Below are positions 1 to 11,980 of a stretch of 64,000 nucleotides of DNA, one piece after another. Each line of letters opens with the position of its first letter. The stretch's first letter is position 1. Under the pieces are notes generated by a model, which had not been told where the DNA came from, searched no databases, and was given only the letters and a program-made list of their open reading frames with translations. Location of the stretch: positions 19,019,240 through 19,083,239 of the forward strand of contig NC_135561.1 in assembly GCF_964340395.1 (NCBI RefSeq). Reading direction: 5' to 3'. The DNA comes from Glandiceps talaboti. Lineage: Eukaryota; Hemichordata; Enteropneusta; Spengelidae. A program made the translations under genes and the position numbers.

Positions 1-436
1 TGAGAAAGACTCTGTTTTGATGGGTTTCATGCCAACCTTATTTTGTGTTTCCCTTGGATCTGCACTCTGCATTGGCTGCACAAACACAAGAAAAAAGAAT
101 ACGGAGGCAGTCAGATGGCCTCAGATCTGAATCTGACGCCAACTTTATACTCATGCTCTACACTACTGAGAAAGACTCTGTTTTGAGGGGTATCATGCCA
201 ACCTTATTTTGTGTTTTCCTTGGATCTGCACTCTGCATTGGCTGCACAAACATGGGAAAAAAGAATACCGGGGCAGTCAGATGGCCTCAGATCCGAATCT
301 GAATCTGACGCCAACTTTATACTCATGCTCTACACTACTGAGAAAGACTCTGTTTTCAGGGTTTTGTGCCAACCTTATTTTGTTTCCCTTGGATCTGCAC
401 TCTGCATTGGCTGCACAAACACGAGAAAAAAGAAGG
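1..436. repeat. Tandem repeat, 166-172 bp unit, about 2.6 copies
   Basis: Units start at 1, 167 and 339, each opening with TGAGAAAGACTCTGTTTT and containing TGGATCTGCACTCTGCATTG and a short CTGAATCTGA direct repeat. The third unit breaks off near 436. The first unit may extend left of the window. Small indels in the CTGAATCTGA tract explain the 166 versus 172 bp lengths. Short open frames across it are repeat artefacts. Confidence 0.9.
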
Positions 437-1589
437 ATATTTAAGTGATTAAAACTCACCAGAAAACAATTTTTCTTCTTGGCCTTAAAATAGGTTTACA
501 ATGAGCACGGGGTTCACAAGCAGGTGAAATATTTATCATCGTTTAAATTTCTATATTTCAGTCGATTATTTTTCGTTAAAGTTACACTGTAGTGAAAATA
601 GAGGCCTTGAATTGAAGCAGGCCTGCGCCAGTTCTCGTCTTACTATATAAATTATAATGCTTGTTATTTGCTGCAAAAGGTCCACACAAATTGAAGACGT
701 TACGTAGCATAAGTGAAAAATCGAAAACGATAGAGTTTTGGTTATTCATGCAATACAGTTACTGTGAAAGTTTTGTGTACATACAACACAAACTGAAAAA
801 TTGAACCAAAGAGTAGAAGCAGGTAACACATCCACTTTTATAAGATGCTGTACGTGCGTGGCCTTAAAATAGGTTTACAATGAGCGAAGAGTTCACAAAC
901 AGGTGAAATATTTATCATCGTTTCAATTTCGTTAAATATGGACTTATCATTTTCAAATTTCACACACTGATGCGCAGATGAATAAAGAGAAATCGTGTTA
1001 TTTTCGATTTTCGATTAGAAGTTTAAGAAGGACAGTAAAACGTCGATTATCCGAATGCTTACGGGGACATGCATTTAGATCGGATATGCGGTCAGTTCGG
1101 ATATGCGATCTGCATCGAGATGGGATGGGGCAGGGTCAAAAGGTCGCACTCATACAGAATGAACGTACACATACGCTGCATATCACACTTACACATGTTA
1201 CATGCACTCTCAGACAAATGAAACATACCGTACTACATAGAAACCTTTTTAATGAACTGTACTTATTTAATACTAAAACTAAACAAAGAGTTGAATATAA
1301 TAGGAAAACGACATTGTGAATTCAATATGTGTAGAAGAAATAAAAAAAAAACGTATTTACAAGAAAGACGACGACATGGTGGACAGCTGATAAGAACGCA
1401 CTGTTGTCATGGTTGCATCTATAAACAGTGTTCACAGACATGTAAATGTAATCAAGAAACGATGTGTCCGCAATTTAGCCACTCAATGAGAAAAAAAATA
1501 AAGTTCAGAAAAACGAAGTAAGGGGTTTCTGTTTCATTGCACGGCTGTCTGCTGCTTTTCTGTGTAAACTACGGAGCAAACAACTGGGT
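437..1589. other. Non-coding stretch with a dispersed 62-bp direct repeat
   Basis: A segment beginning GGCCTTAAAATAGGTTTACA occurs at 481-545 and again at 859-920 with few differences. The rest is AT-rich with no recognisable gene. Open frames at 978-1319 and 1252-1521 are short, low-complexity and match nothing I recognise. A short motif, TTTTCGATTAGAAGTTTA, around 1005 recurs near 24803. Confidence 0.5.
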
Positions 1590-2065
1590 AGGTTCACAAT
1601 CAGGCTGCGACTCTAGCCATAACAAACACCGGGAAAAACATAGCTGCCGCTTCGCCGTGCAATGATACCGGTTCACACGGGACATCGTTTTCTTTATCTT
1701 CAGTTTCACTCTCAATTTCAGTGTCAATCTTAGCATCGTGTAATATCTCTTCATCATCAAAAGTTTGATATCCGGGTTCTGCTTCATTCGTAGTATAAGC
1801 CAGTCCGAAATTTCATGTCTGTCAGTGGGAGCGATCTGGTCAATCACAACAGCATGTTTTCGTTGTCGACATCATCTGATACTGTTTCACCACTAGTTGT
1901 TATGATCGGTTCTGTAACTGCTTCATCAGGGATGTTCAACTTGAGTTTGTGCCATGCATTACGGAGAGTGTCTGCTGTCAATGCATTCCAGGATTCCGAA
2001 GCTGAAAAAGTTTTACACCTTTGAAAATAAATCTTTATTGGAAAAAGAAACGAAACTCCTTTCAC
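1590..2065 (-). pseudogene. 3' fragment of a Tigger/jerky-like (pogo superfamily) transposase, copy 1
   Basis: Read on the minus strand, the segment encodes the motif SWNALTADTLRNAWHKL. This resembles the W-x-x-(V/L)-x-x-x-T-L-x-N-A-W-x-K-L element after the DDE domain of Tigger/jerky transposases. Downstream, in another frame, come GYQTFDDEEI, an acidic linker and PVSLHGEAAAM, which match the usual C-terminal GYQ..DEEI...VSH.EA pattern of that family. Frameshifts and stops separate the pieces, and the catalytic domain is absent, so it is a dead fragment. The right part recurs at 7459-7750, where the duplication boundary truncates it. Family assignment rests on motif recognition only. Confidence 0.65.
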
Positions 2066-2122
2066 TTCTGACCGACAATCATCTTTTCGGTATCACAATC
2101 AATGTTCAACAATGCTGCAAAA

Positions 2123-2186
2123 GATATAGAGCTAAATTTCTTGCATAAATCCTTACGGAGTGCATTCAGTTTAAATCTGGTTAAAT
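2123..2186 (-). repeat. Dispersed short repeat joined to a Helentron-like 5' terminus
   Basis: A motif AGAGCTAAATTTCTTGCATA is followed by the reverse complement of the 5' end of the Helentron-like family (CATTCAGTTTAAATCTGGTT). The same pair recurs at 7796-7853 as part of the segmental duplication and independently at 25717-25797. The first motif alone occurs inverted near 31085. This looks like the truncated 5' end of a minus-strand family member. Confidence 0.6.
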
Positions 2187-5100
2187 ATCATATCATGCGC
2201 AATTTATACAACATATGTGTTCTGCCAGGATTCATTTTAGTTAAAATCTTGTTACTCCAAATTATCCGTACCACACTCTGGTTTCTGTAAATTGATTTGA
2301 AACTATTTTTGCCATAAAAAATTTTATTATACCATGGGCTAATAAAAATCATACCGATCCATTTACCTAATTCATATATCACTGATAACACATTGGTAAC
2401 GGACATTACAAATAGTGGTAATGTACACTTCACGAAATCATCCACGTCATTGCTTGGCGTCTATGTAAAACACAATGAAAGTGTCTTATAACAGTGAACT
2501 ACAATATCTTCCAGATAACATGGCATAATCTCAGGCCAAAAATAAACGTGCTTATACAGAGAGAAAGAAGCAAAGGGAGAGAAAGTCTTATTTATTGAGA
2601 GAAATAGAAAGGGAAAGACGACTGAGAAACTACATTTCCTCCTCAGACCTAAGTCTTGTTCAGCTAGTTAAAAGGAATTAGCAGAGCAGGTTAGATTGAA
2701 AAGGAAGTGGTATATCTCGACATGGTAATTCACAAAGGTCTGAAATTCAAACAAACTAAGAGATTGGATATCAAAACTTATGCTAACCAACTGACACTTT
2801 CCAGTACCTCGTTTCGCCTAAACTCAAACAATGAGATACATACGAACATGCAGTAGCAAAATGGAATTCTTCATTTAAAAAAACACTGACACACAGAGGA
2901 TACACGAATCACAAGTGGTTCGCTCAATAGATGGAGCTAATATAAGAATAGAGAGACATATCACAAGTGGATCCTCTAGTATTCAAGACAACACATAGTT
3001 CCCATATCAAAGCATCACAATTAAGTGAAAGACGCCTCAGCAAAACATTCGAAAAGTAATGTAATATTGAACCAACTCTACCCAACTAAACCAAACATAG
3101 CACAGAAAAGAAACAAAAGTCTAAAAGACAAACTAGTCACAACTAAACTAAAGTCATCTGTCTCAAAAAGCAAGGCTGAAAAAAGCTTTGACGTGACAAT
3201 CACAATATGATCATGGTTGAAATACTGGCATCTCTATTTAATGAACAATACATCATGAAATGTTAGATACCATGAATCAATTCTGCCGATATGTGAATTG
3301 TTTGATATAACATTATACGGACTTTATGCAATGTTTAGCATCGTGTTTACATTTCATATGTTCATATTACAGCAGTTATGCTCAATATAAACAGTACATT
3401 CAACAACAAAAAGTTTCATGAAATACAATGCCGAAATGTCGAATTTATTCCCATAATTCCGAAATATCATATTTTTGATCGTAACAATAGACTAAGTATT
3501 CTGAAGGAAATGTCCGTTACTGTGTTTACAATCTTCAGTATAGCCTTCCCCAAGGAACAAGCAGACAAATATCAAAGTATTCTGACTGTCGGTTTTGGAG
3601 CAGAAGATGAAAATAAAAATGAAAATTGACAGACGGACAACGACGGAGAATCAACCCAACCCTTAAGCTCCGCTTAGCTTTCAGTGACAGCGGAGCTAAA
3701 AATACGTGCATTGCCAGGTCCATTCATTCGCATTTATACGAAATATGCTGCTAAACAGTGAAAGTGAATTCATTTTCAGTCAGTTCTCAATATTAAGTGC
3801 CTGAAAATACCGTATTTTAAATGAATTATAATATTCGAATTGAAGACTCACTCCAAAAGCAATGTGTCGGTAGATGTATTATTAGTAACCTTACCATTGA
3901 TAACACCATTCAGTACTTATGCACCCAGGCCATGTGGATAAATTTGAACTATTACGTAACCGTCGAAGTTATGATTAATGTCCTAGTATATTTCCAAGTG
4001 CAATACGACTGAGTTATTAGCTTGTTTTGTTCGACTTATGACATTTGAAATTGAAAAAAAAAATGTTTTCTACAGATAACATGACTTCAGAAAATCGAGT
4101 ACTTATTGTAAGTAGGTAGTAAAATACACAAGTGAAGACAATTATGTGATAAGTAGACAAATACAGTAGACCGTACGGTGAGGGGCTGAAATGACATCGC
4201 TGCTCTCTCGAATGTGATTTTTAAAAAGAAACCAAAGATACTTTGGCAACACGATTTACAGGGTAATATAAACAAATCGTCATAATGTTACCTTTTTGCA
4301 TGAAATATGTGTTTAAGGTTGGTGGCTTAAAATAGAGTCTTTCTGGTTATCGGAAACACAATTTATTTATTTTGCCTAAATTGTTGAACAATAACAGTAA
4401 AACTAGATGGATCATACATGCATGACATGCTGTGAAATCATTTTAGAGTCTTCATTCAGAAGACGGAAAATAAAATGAAGGGCACTCTGTATAATTACGA
4501 AACTAGTTTATATCATCATGTGTGCAAATTGTTGCCAATGTTAACAATCGTTATACTGTTAGACATGAGAAAACACTAAAGATAATCATCAATACAAAAA
4601 CTGCAAGACTTTTCTTAATTACCGATCAAGTGCATGTAAGATACATTGCATAATATTTCGTCAGATCATGAAAATCGGCATTGACTGATTTGAAAAACAT
4701 TTTTTGCAGAAATTGATTAAAACGTTGCATGTATAGATTTCAATTTAGATGATATCATAACTATACCCAGAATGTGTAATTGCAATATAACCTTAACCTC
4801 TTAGCTATATGATTATGTTGTTTTTGTATGAAACGTTTCGAGAAAAAAGTGAAATAATTCATAGATGTAAGTGTAGAATTGCATTTGATTAATGCAACCG
4901 TTGTACAAAATATACATCATGGCTTATAACGAAATGTATATTACTGTAACAATATATTGAACATGACAGACCAAAAGACAAGTCTAGAAAAGGTGATTTC
5001 ACTGCACGACATAGCAATAGTAATATGCATAAATAGAATGAAGAACAAATATGCAATTTCCGTCGTATTACGTTGTATTTAGAATGTAATTTCTCGGAAT

Positions 5101-5499
5101 TGAGACACGTATCCAATAATTAAATATTGAATTAATGATCTGCAATTATAGTGAAAATACAATAGTAAGTTCGACTATTATGTATATGTCGATGTGTGTG
5201 TTACCTCCGTGTGTGTCCAACTCAATTCTCCGTAGACAATGTGACTTTCAGTGTAATTGTATCATCAAGCAATTTCCTGTCTATCTATGTCCATGCATAT
5301 TTAATTTTTGTTCGATCTTCCTTGCCACATTACACAAGACTTAGACAGGTGCCATTATCTCAATTTTTGACAATGTAAATTATTAAATGTGTACTGACCA
5401 TTTTATTCATAAGGGAGACCTTTCTAAATTTGAATAGTAAATTATGCTTGCTCAAATATACCACTAATGCTTACGGATCTTATTCGTTTTTGATCTACC

Positions 5500-6393
5500 A
5501 ACCAGATTTAAACTGAATGCCTCCCGTAAGGGAATCACTAATTATGCAAATAACTCATTAAACTAAAAAAACTATGGTAACAGGCTTTGTTTTTTGGACA
5601 AGCGTGCTTTCTTAGGTTAATGTATGTAATAGTGTATGATACTGCTTAATGCAGTCTTAAGATATAGCCTAATTACCGAAAATCATTAATTATGCAAATT
5701 ATTCATTAACACTGTAAGGTACATCAACTAACTTTATAGGACATACACAATTTGTTATGGTTTATGTATGTACTGAATTGTATTGAAATTGAAGCATGCA
5801 GTCGTAAGATATAGCCTAATTTCCAAGAATCATTAATTATGCAAATTATTCATTAACACTGAAAGGTACACCAACAAGCTTTACAGGACATATGCGATTG
5901 TTATGGTGAATGTGTGTACTGAATTATATTGGAATTGAAGTATGTATTCTTAAGATATAGCCTAATTACCGAAAATCATTATTTATGCAAATTATTCACT
6001 AACAAACTTGATAGGACATATGTGTTTTCTTATGGTTAACGTATGTACTAAATTATGTTGAATTTCAAGTATGTATTCTTAAGATATAGCCTAATTACCA
6101 AAAATAATTAATTATGCAAATTATTCATTAATGCTGTAAGATACATCAACGAATTTTATAGGACAAATGTATGTTGTTATGCTTAACGAATATACTAAGT
6201 TATATTGAAATTGAAGTATGCAGTCTTAAGATATTGCGTAATTAGTTGATTTCATTAATATGCAAATTTCTCTAATTAAACATTAACAGATCTGGCTCAA
6301 AACCTAATCAGGTCTAGCTATTATCCTAAAGATTATATATCCCAAATTTCATTACAATTGAGAAGCCGATTTTTAGAAAATGATGACACAGAC

Positions 6394-6428
<35 letters not shown>

Positions 6429-6486
6429 CACAGACACACAGACAGACATTCTCCTTTTAATACCTCCCGTACCCTTACGGGAGGTA
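5500..6486 (+). mobile_element. Helentron/pearl-like non-autonomous element 1
   Basis: The element starts AACCAGATTTAAACTGAATG followed by CCTCCCGTAAGGG. It ends in a 10-bp-stem hairpin, ACCTCCCGTA-CCCT-TACGGGAGGT (6462-6485). The 5' subterminal CCTCCCGTAAGGG is complementary to the hairpin's right arm. Inside lie ~147-bp tandem units (anchor TTATGCAAATT at about 5690, 5837, 5984, 6112, 6259) and a GACA microsatellite at 6385-6430. This layout is known from Helentron-associated HINEs and bivalve pearl elements. Segmental unit 2 carries the empty site (GATCTACC joined directly to GAAAATGTGACTGGG at ~15178), and no target duplication is apparent. It encodes no protein. Confidence 0.82.
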
Positions 6487-7123
6487 AAAATGTGACTGGG
6501 TTAGAAAACTGTCTAAACGTCACTAATTGTAAGATGTCAATTTCTAACTGAAATAAAAACCATTTTTTATAAGAAAACAACTGGGTCACAGTTTCCTTCT
6601 GACAGTAGTTGTCATTTCAACAACGTTATTTGTAACCTGTGTAGCTTAGACAATGTTTCCGTTATAGAAAACAAGTATGTGTCATTTCTTAGCATTCTGT
6701 CCTCGTTCTGGTGAACCGATTAGGTAATTCCTCCCAAGATGGTTTTACGAAACCCTTCATATGATAAATTTATATCATTGGTAAGCTCATAAATGTCACT
6801 AAGTTAAATGAACTGGTATTTTTCATTTATTACTCTTTCAAAATGAGAACATACGTTTCATACAGTGCTCTCCCAATATTTTCTGAACTGTATATTTATT
6901 TCGTCTTGTGTAAGTTGAGTCTGTGGCCTTCTTTGCAAATAAACTATCTAGTTGTCATTGCAATGTCATTCAGACTGCTAAATTATGAATATGGAATAAA
7001 AAGTATCACCGACATTTACACAAACACTTACTTAAAAAATTCACCGCTCAACCTACCCATTATTTGTAAGGTATTACTATAAGAAACATAAAATTAACTT
7101 GCCATCCTAATTTTTATTCTAAG

Positions 7124-7255
7124 CAACAGTTCAAACTACAGGTTTTACCTTGATAGTGGTTATGACAGATACATATAGGGTGATATCTAATCCACTCGGA
7201 GCTGTAGGAAGAAGGAAAACGAATGCCTTAATTATAGCTATTGCCATCTGGATAT
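7124..7255 (+). pseudogene. Kisspeptin-receptor-like GPCR exon relic, copy 1
   Basis: The segment aligns with exon 3 of the intact GPCR (18059-18191). It reads ATVQTTGFTLIVVMTD, then RVISNPL, then RRKTNALIIAIAIWI, mirroring the TM3 end, ICL2 and TM4 start of the intact gene. The arginine of the TM3 D-R motif is lost (TDTYR replaces TDRCY). It is one nucleotide shorter at the acceptor (TTCTAAG followed by CAACAG), so splicing there would shift the frame. A GT remains at the donor. No matching flanking exons were found, so it is an isolated relic. Confidence 0.8.
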
Positions 7256-7458
7256 GTGTGTATGGCCTGTTTTATATTCATATTTACGACATTCGAAATT
7301 CGTTAAATAAATCGTTATAAAACACTACTGACTGTTGGGTAACCCTGGAGAAACAAAATGCAAGTATCCTTCTTAATTGACATAGAGCATAATGGCCATA
7401 AAATATGTTCACCTTTGAATTATTTAAACAGATGATATGTTAATTGGATCTCATCCCA

Positions 7459-7750
7459 CTGATATCCGGGGTCTGCTTCATTCGTACAAGCCAGTCCGAA
7501 ATTTCCTGTCTGTCAGTGGGAGCGATCTGGTCAATCACACCAGCATGTTTTCGTTGTCGACGTCATCTGATACTGTTTCACCACTAGTTGTAACTGCTTC
7601 ATCAGGGATGTTCAACTTGAGTTTGTGCCATGCATTACGGAGAGTGTCTGCTGTCAATGCATTCCAGGATTCCGAAGCTGAAAAAGTTTTACACCTTTCA
7701 AAATCTTTATTGGAAAAAGAAACGAAACTCCTTTCACTTCTGACCGACAA
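7459..7750 (-). pseudogene. Tigger/jerky-like transposase fragment, copy 2
   Basis: This is the duplicated counterpart of 1768-2065. It preserves the SWNALTADTLRNAWHKL motif on the minus strand. A 12-bp deletion removes the EPII residues present in copy 1. The fragment ends at the segmental-duplication junction, so the C-terminal acidic tail of copy 1 is missing here. It is non-functional. Confidence 0.65.
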
Positions 7751-8009
7751 TCATCTTTTCGGTATCACAATCAATGGTCAACAATGCCGCAAAAGATATA
7801 GAGCTAAATTTCTTGCATAAATCCTTACGGAGGGCATTCAGTTTAAATCTGGTTAAATATCATATCATGCGCAATTTATACAACATATGTATTCTGCCAG
7901 GATTCATTTTAGTTAAAATCTTGTTACTCCAAATTATTCGTGCCACTCTCTGGTTTCTACGGAAGCGTATTAGTGCCAAGTTGTAAGGAAAAAAATAAAA
8001 TTTAAAATC

Positions 8010-9250
8010 TCGTAATTACGAGATTTCAATTCTCGTAATTACGACTTTTTTCTCGTAATTACGACTTTTTTCTCGTAATTACGAGTTTTCAATTCTCGTA
8101 ATTACGACTTTTTTTCTCGTAATTACGAGTTTTCAATTCTCGTAATTACGACTTTTCGATTCTCGTAATTACGACTTTTCAATTCTCGTAATTACGACTT
8201 TTTGATTCTCGTAATTACGACTTTTTGATTCTCGTAATTACGACTTTTTGATGATACATGTGGTAAGCCAACAACAGTTAGTAGCAAGTCAGTTATCACA
8301 CTGAGCGCGGAATTTAGGAGTGAACCATTTGAGTTTCGGGATTCCCAAGGTCCATATTTAGAAGGGGGCCCTCTCATTATCAAATATGTAGTATTGTTTT
8401 GTTTTTGGTTTGCTGCGGAGGAATGGAGTTAGAGGTAACATGGAAAATATAAGCAATCACATCAAAATAGTCACAGCCTTAAAATTCGGAAAGTAACTTG
8501 TTTTTATGCCATTTTCTTCGCCCCCCCCCCCCCTCCATCAAGTAACTTTACCCTTATATAGTACTACATTCTAAGCGCTTTCAACGAAGTGCATAAAACG
8601 TATTTGGAGCTTGCGCCTTGCTGATCAAAAATAGGTCACATGCTGCCATTCATGGTGATAAAACATCGTAAGACGCCACATGTTTTATACGAACATGAAC
8701 TTTACTAATATATACATGTTTTAGATTTTCATAATAATCACAGGTTTAATTCTCCGAGTCGTAATTACGAGAATCGTTCTAAACTTTTTGATTCTCGTAA
8801 TTACGACTTTTTAATTCTCGTAGTTACGACTTTTCGATTCTCGTAATTACGACTTTTCGATTCTCGTAATTACGACTTTTCGATTCTCGTAATTACGACT
8901 TTTCGATTCTCGTAATTACGACTTTTTGATTCTCGTAATTACGACTTTTCGATTATCGTAATTACGACTTTTCGATTCTCGTAATTACGACTTTTCGATT
9001 CTCGTAATTACGACTTTTTGATTCTCGTAATTACGACTTTTCGATTCTCGTAATTACGACTTTTCGATTCTCGTAATTACGACTTTTTAATTCTCGTAAT
9101 TACGACTTTTTGATTCTCGTAATTACGACTTTTCGATTCTCGTAATTACGACTTTTCGATTCTCGTAATTACGACTTTTCGATTCTCGTAATTACGACTA
9201 CTAGTATTTGATTGTCGTAATGACGACTTTTTGATTGTCGTAATTATGAA
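8010..9250. repeat. Left TCGTAATTACGA array
   Basis: Monomers read roughly TCGTAATTACGACTTTTCGA, with spacer variants ending TTTTTTC, TTTTTGATTC or TTTTCAATTC. A non-satellite stretch (8251-8757), containing a C-run at 8520-8533, interrupts the array. The outermost ~130 bp match the right array's outer end almost base for base in inverted orientation. Confidence 0.92.
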
Positions 9251-9783
9251 ATTATGATTTTTTATTGTTTGTTATTTTTCAATTTTTGAATTGTTCAGAC
9301 ACGAATCTTATAATTTTGATGTACTAAGCAAATGTACTATAGAGTGTTTGACACGGTAACCGGTTTGTATGATTTGATTGCGTTTTTCGTTTCTTTAAAA
9401 AAAACTCGAGTGCATTAAAACAGCGAAGAATATTCTTTCATTATATATCGGCAAAATGAATCAATAATGGATTTGAAATTGAAGAAAATAGTATTTACCA
9501 TCTGATATTTGGTAAAATTCACAACTTTAGTTTAGAATTTTCTTCATTAAGGGTAAATCAGATTTATACGGTTTTGAAATTTAAAATTCAATAACGTGGC
9601 ACCGTAGGTCGTTCGATCAATTTTGAAAATGTGTGGAGACCTTTTCCACGGTTGATAAATACTTGAATATATGTATTTGGTATGGTATAATAATATTGGT
9701 TTGAGGGTCAGTTAGCCAAGTGACCGGTTTGTCGAGGTTATTGACCCTGGTATATCAGGGTGTTAGTAGGAAGGCATTGGCGA

Positions 9784-9862
9784 GACGTCCCCAGATAGAA
9801 ACTTTATTGATCCTTCTTTTAAGACGTTTCGGACCGGCCGTTAGGTCCTTCATCAGTCGTAA
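9784..9862 (-). ncRNA. Hammerhead-ribozyme-like motif in a Penelope-like terminal fragment
   Basis: On the minus strand, CUGAUGA (9856-9850) is followed by a hairpin with arms GGACC and GGUCC (9848-9831) and then GAAAC (9830-9826). Next, ACGUC (9827-9823) can pair with GACGU (9789-9785), leaving C9784 as the residue before a predicted cleavage site. Helix I has only three obvious pairs, and one extra A sits between CUGAUGA and helix II. Penelope-like retroelements are known to carry minimal hammerheads in their terminal repeats, and the flanking sequence (TTTATTGATCC...GACGTTTCGG) resembles such termini. Activity is unproven. Confidence 0.5.
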
Positions 9863-10333
9863 TCCTGTCTTGTATTGGACAGTTTCCCTACATCTTCATC
9901 ATTGGATATAAGTTGGAGTTGTGTCCGAAATTCAGCAGAATATCTATATGTTTAATATTGGACTCCAATTATTTGAACAAATTCTTTGCTGATGAAGAAT
10001 TCTTGTTGTTCTGGAATTCTTGTTTTATGTTTATTATTTGGCTAAGTTCATTGACAGATTGCCTGTTTAAACATTGCAGTGAACCTACTAACTTCTTGTT
10101 GCATCCAGTATATGTGTGTACATATGTGCACACGTTATTTCATTGCCATTTCTTTTTTTAACCTATAGGTGTTATGTAATTTCACTGGACTTATATTAGA
10201 GTGTTCAGTTCACCTTAAATGTACTTACTACCCGATGATCGGGTGTTGTTGAGAACTCAGCTGTTGCTTATAACATGAACTTAAAATGGCAGTGTGATTT
10301 TTCCAGTTAGATATCAACTTACCGGAGAATTGC

Positions 10334-10671
10334 GACGTAATTACGAGAATCGAAATGTCTTTACGATTCTCGTAATTACGAGATTCAAAAAGTCGTAATT
10401 ACGAGAATCGAAAAGTCGTAATTACGAGAATTGAAAAGTCGTAATTACGAGAAAAAAGGCGTAATTACGAGAATCGAAAAGTCGTAATTACGAGAATTGA
10501 AAACTCGTAATTACGAGAAAAAAGTCGTAATTACGAGAAAAAAGTCGTAATTACGAGAATCGAAAAGTCGTAATTACGAGAATTGAAAACTCGTAATTAC
10601 GAGAAAAAAGTCGTAATTACGAGAAAAAAGTCGTAATTACGAGAATTGAAATCTCGTAATTACGAGATTTT
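10334..10671. repeat. Right TCGTAATTACGA array, inverted relative to the left one
   Basis: About fourteen monomers with the polarity GTCGTAATTACGAGAAAAAA, i.e. the reverse complement of the left array. It abuts the right terminal sequence of the foldback-like element. Confidence 0.92.
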
Positions 10672-11800
10672 AAATTTTATTTTTTTCCTTACAACTTGGC
10701 ACTAATACGCTTCCGTAGGTTTCTGTAAATTGATTTGAAACTATTTTTGCAATAAAAGATTTTATTATACCATGGACTAATACAAATCATACCGATCCAT
10801 TTACCTAATTCTTATATCACTGATAACACATTGGTAACGGACATTACAAATAGTGGTAACGCACACTTCACGAAATCATCCAGGGCATTGTTTGTCTTAT
10901 AATAGTGAACTACAATATCTTCCAGATAACATGGCATAATCTCAGGCCAAAAATAAACGTGCTTATACAGAGAGAAAGAAGCAAAGGGAGGGAAAGTCTT
11001 ATTTATTGAGAGAAAGGGAAAGGGAAAGATGGCGGAGAAACTACATTCCCTCCTCAGACCTAAGTCTTGTTCAGCTAGTTAAAAGGAATTAGCAGAGCAG
11101 GTTACGATTGAAAAGGAAGTGATATATCTCGACATGGTAATTCACAAAGGTCTGAAATTCAAAGAAACTAAGAGATTGGATATCAAAACTTATGCTAACC
11201 AACTGAGACTTTCCAGTACCTCCATAGACAGTCATGTAGCCAAAACTCAAACAATGAGATACATACGAACATGCAGTAACGAAGAAGATTTCCAAAACAA
11301 AATGGAATTCTTCATTTAAAAAAACACTGACACACAGAGGATACACGAATCACAAGTGGTTCGCTCAATAGATAGAGTCTAATATAAGAATAGAGAGACA
11401 TATCACAAGTGAATCCTCTAGTATTCAAGACAACTCAAAGCATCCCAATTAAGTGAAAGACGCATCAGCAAAACACTCGAAAAGTAATGTACTATTTAAC
11501 CAACTCTACCCAACTACCAAACATAGCACAGAAAAGAAACACAAATCTAAAAGACAAACTAGTCACAACTAAACTAAATCTGTCTCAAAAAGCAAGGCTG
11601 AAAAAAGCCTTGACGTGACAATCACAATATGATCATTGTTGAAATACTGGCATCTCTATTTAATGAACAATACATCATGAAATGTTCAATACCATGAATC
11701 AATTCTGTCGATATGTGAATTGTTTGATATAACATTATGCGGACTTTATGCAATGTTTAGCATCGTGTTTACATTTCATATGTTCATATTACAGCAGTTA

Positions 11801-11980
11801 TGCTTATTTTGTCATGTATTTATTATAAATGTTATTTACAGTGTCTAAGGAGACAGACTTGATTAGCAAGTAGCTATTTTCTGGTCTCCTTTTACCTACC
11901 TCAAAAATGTATTATTTCTTTTATCTACAAATGTAAATTTAATAAGTAGGTAATAAAGATATATATATAAAGATATATAT
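11801..11980 (+). mobile_element. 5'-truncated LINE 3' tail with microsatellite end
   Basis: This stretch is absent from segmental unit 1, where GCAGTTATGCT runs directly into CAATATAAACA. It contains GACTTGATTAGCAAGTAGCT and CTGGTCTCCTTTTACC, which resemble the untranslated tail of CR1/L2-type LINEs, followed by AATAAAGATATATATATAAA repeats instead of a poly(A). Clade assignment is tentative. Confidence 0.55.

Larger units (their letters stand above)
1768..7458 (+). repeat. Tandem segmental duplication, unit 1
   Basis: This ~5.7-kb block is repeated in the same orientation at 7459-16142, with only scattered substitutions and small indels judged by eye. The unit starts at GATATCCGGGTTCTGCTTCA and its end (TTTGAATTATTTAAACAGAT near 7415) passes straight into the start of unit 2. 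Both units share the Tigger fragment, a long non-coding body and a GPCR-like pseudoexon. Unit 1 has a ~1-kb Helentron-like insertion (5500-6486) that unit 2 lacks. Outside these features I see no coding sequence in 2187-5499 or 6490-7120. Confidence 0.92.
7958..10717. mobile_element. Foldback-like element with TCGTAATTACGA palindrome arrays in its inverted termini
   Basis: The ends are mirror images. The left begins TACGGAAGCGTATTAGTGCC and the right ends with its reverse complement. Behind each end lies an array of ~21-23-bp monomers containing the perfect palindrome TCGTAATTACGA (left 8010-8250 and 8758-9250, right 10334-10671, opposite polarity). The flanking GGTTTC (7952-7957 and 10718-10723) is present once at the unaltered site in segmental unit 1 (~2279-2284), so this is an insertion with a 6-bp target duplication (7 bp if the TIR is one base shorter on one side). 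The ~1.1-kb interior contains no transposase frame but does include a Penelope-like hammerhead-like motif. Superfamily is unknown. Confidence 0.88.

Noticed and set aside
978-1521. Two overlapping frames as a possible basic small protein
   Set aside because: No recognisable motif, no splice or promoter evidence, composition like surrounding non-coding DNA.
2540-3210. Lys/Arg/Glu-rich readable stretch (also 10960-11320) as a possible coding relic
   Set aside because: Frames are short and broken in both copies and I could not assign any protein family; kept only as part of the segmental duplication.
8010-10671. CRISPR-like look of regularly spaced short repeats
   Set aside because: Spacers are themselves repetitive, no Cas genes occur, the genome is eukaryotic, and the arrays are part of an inverted-terminus element.
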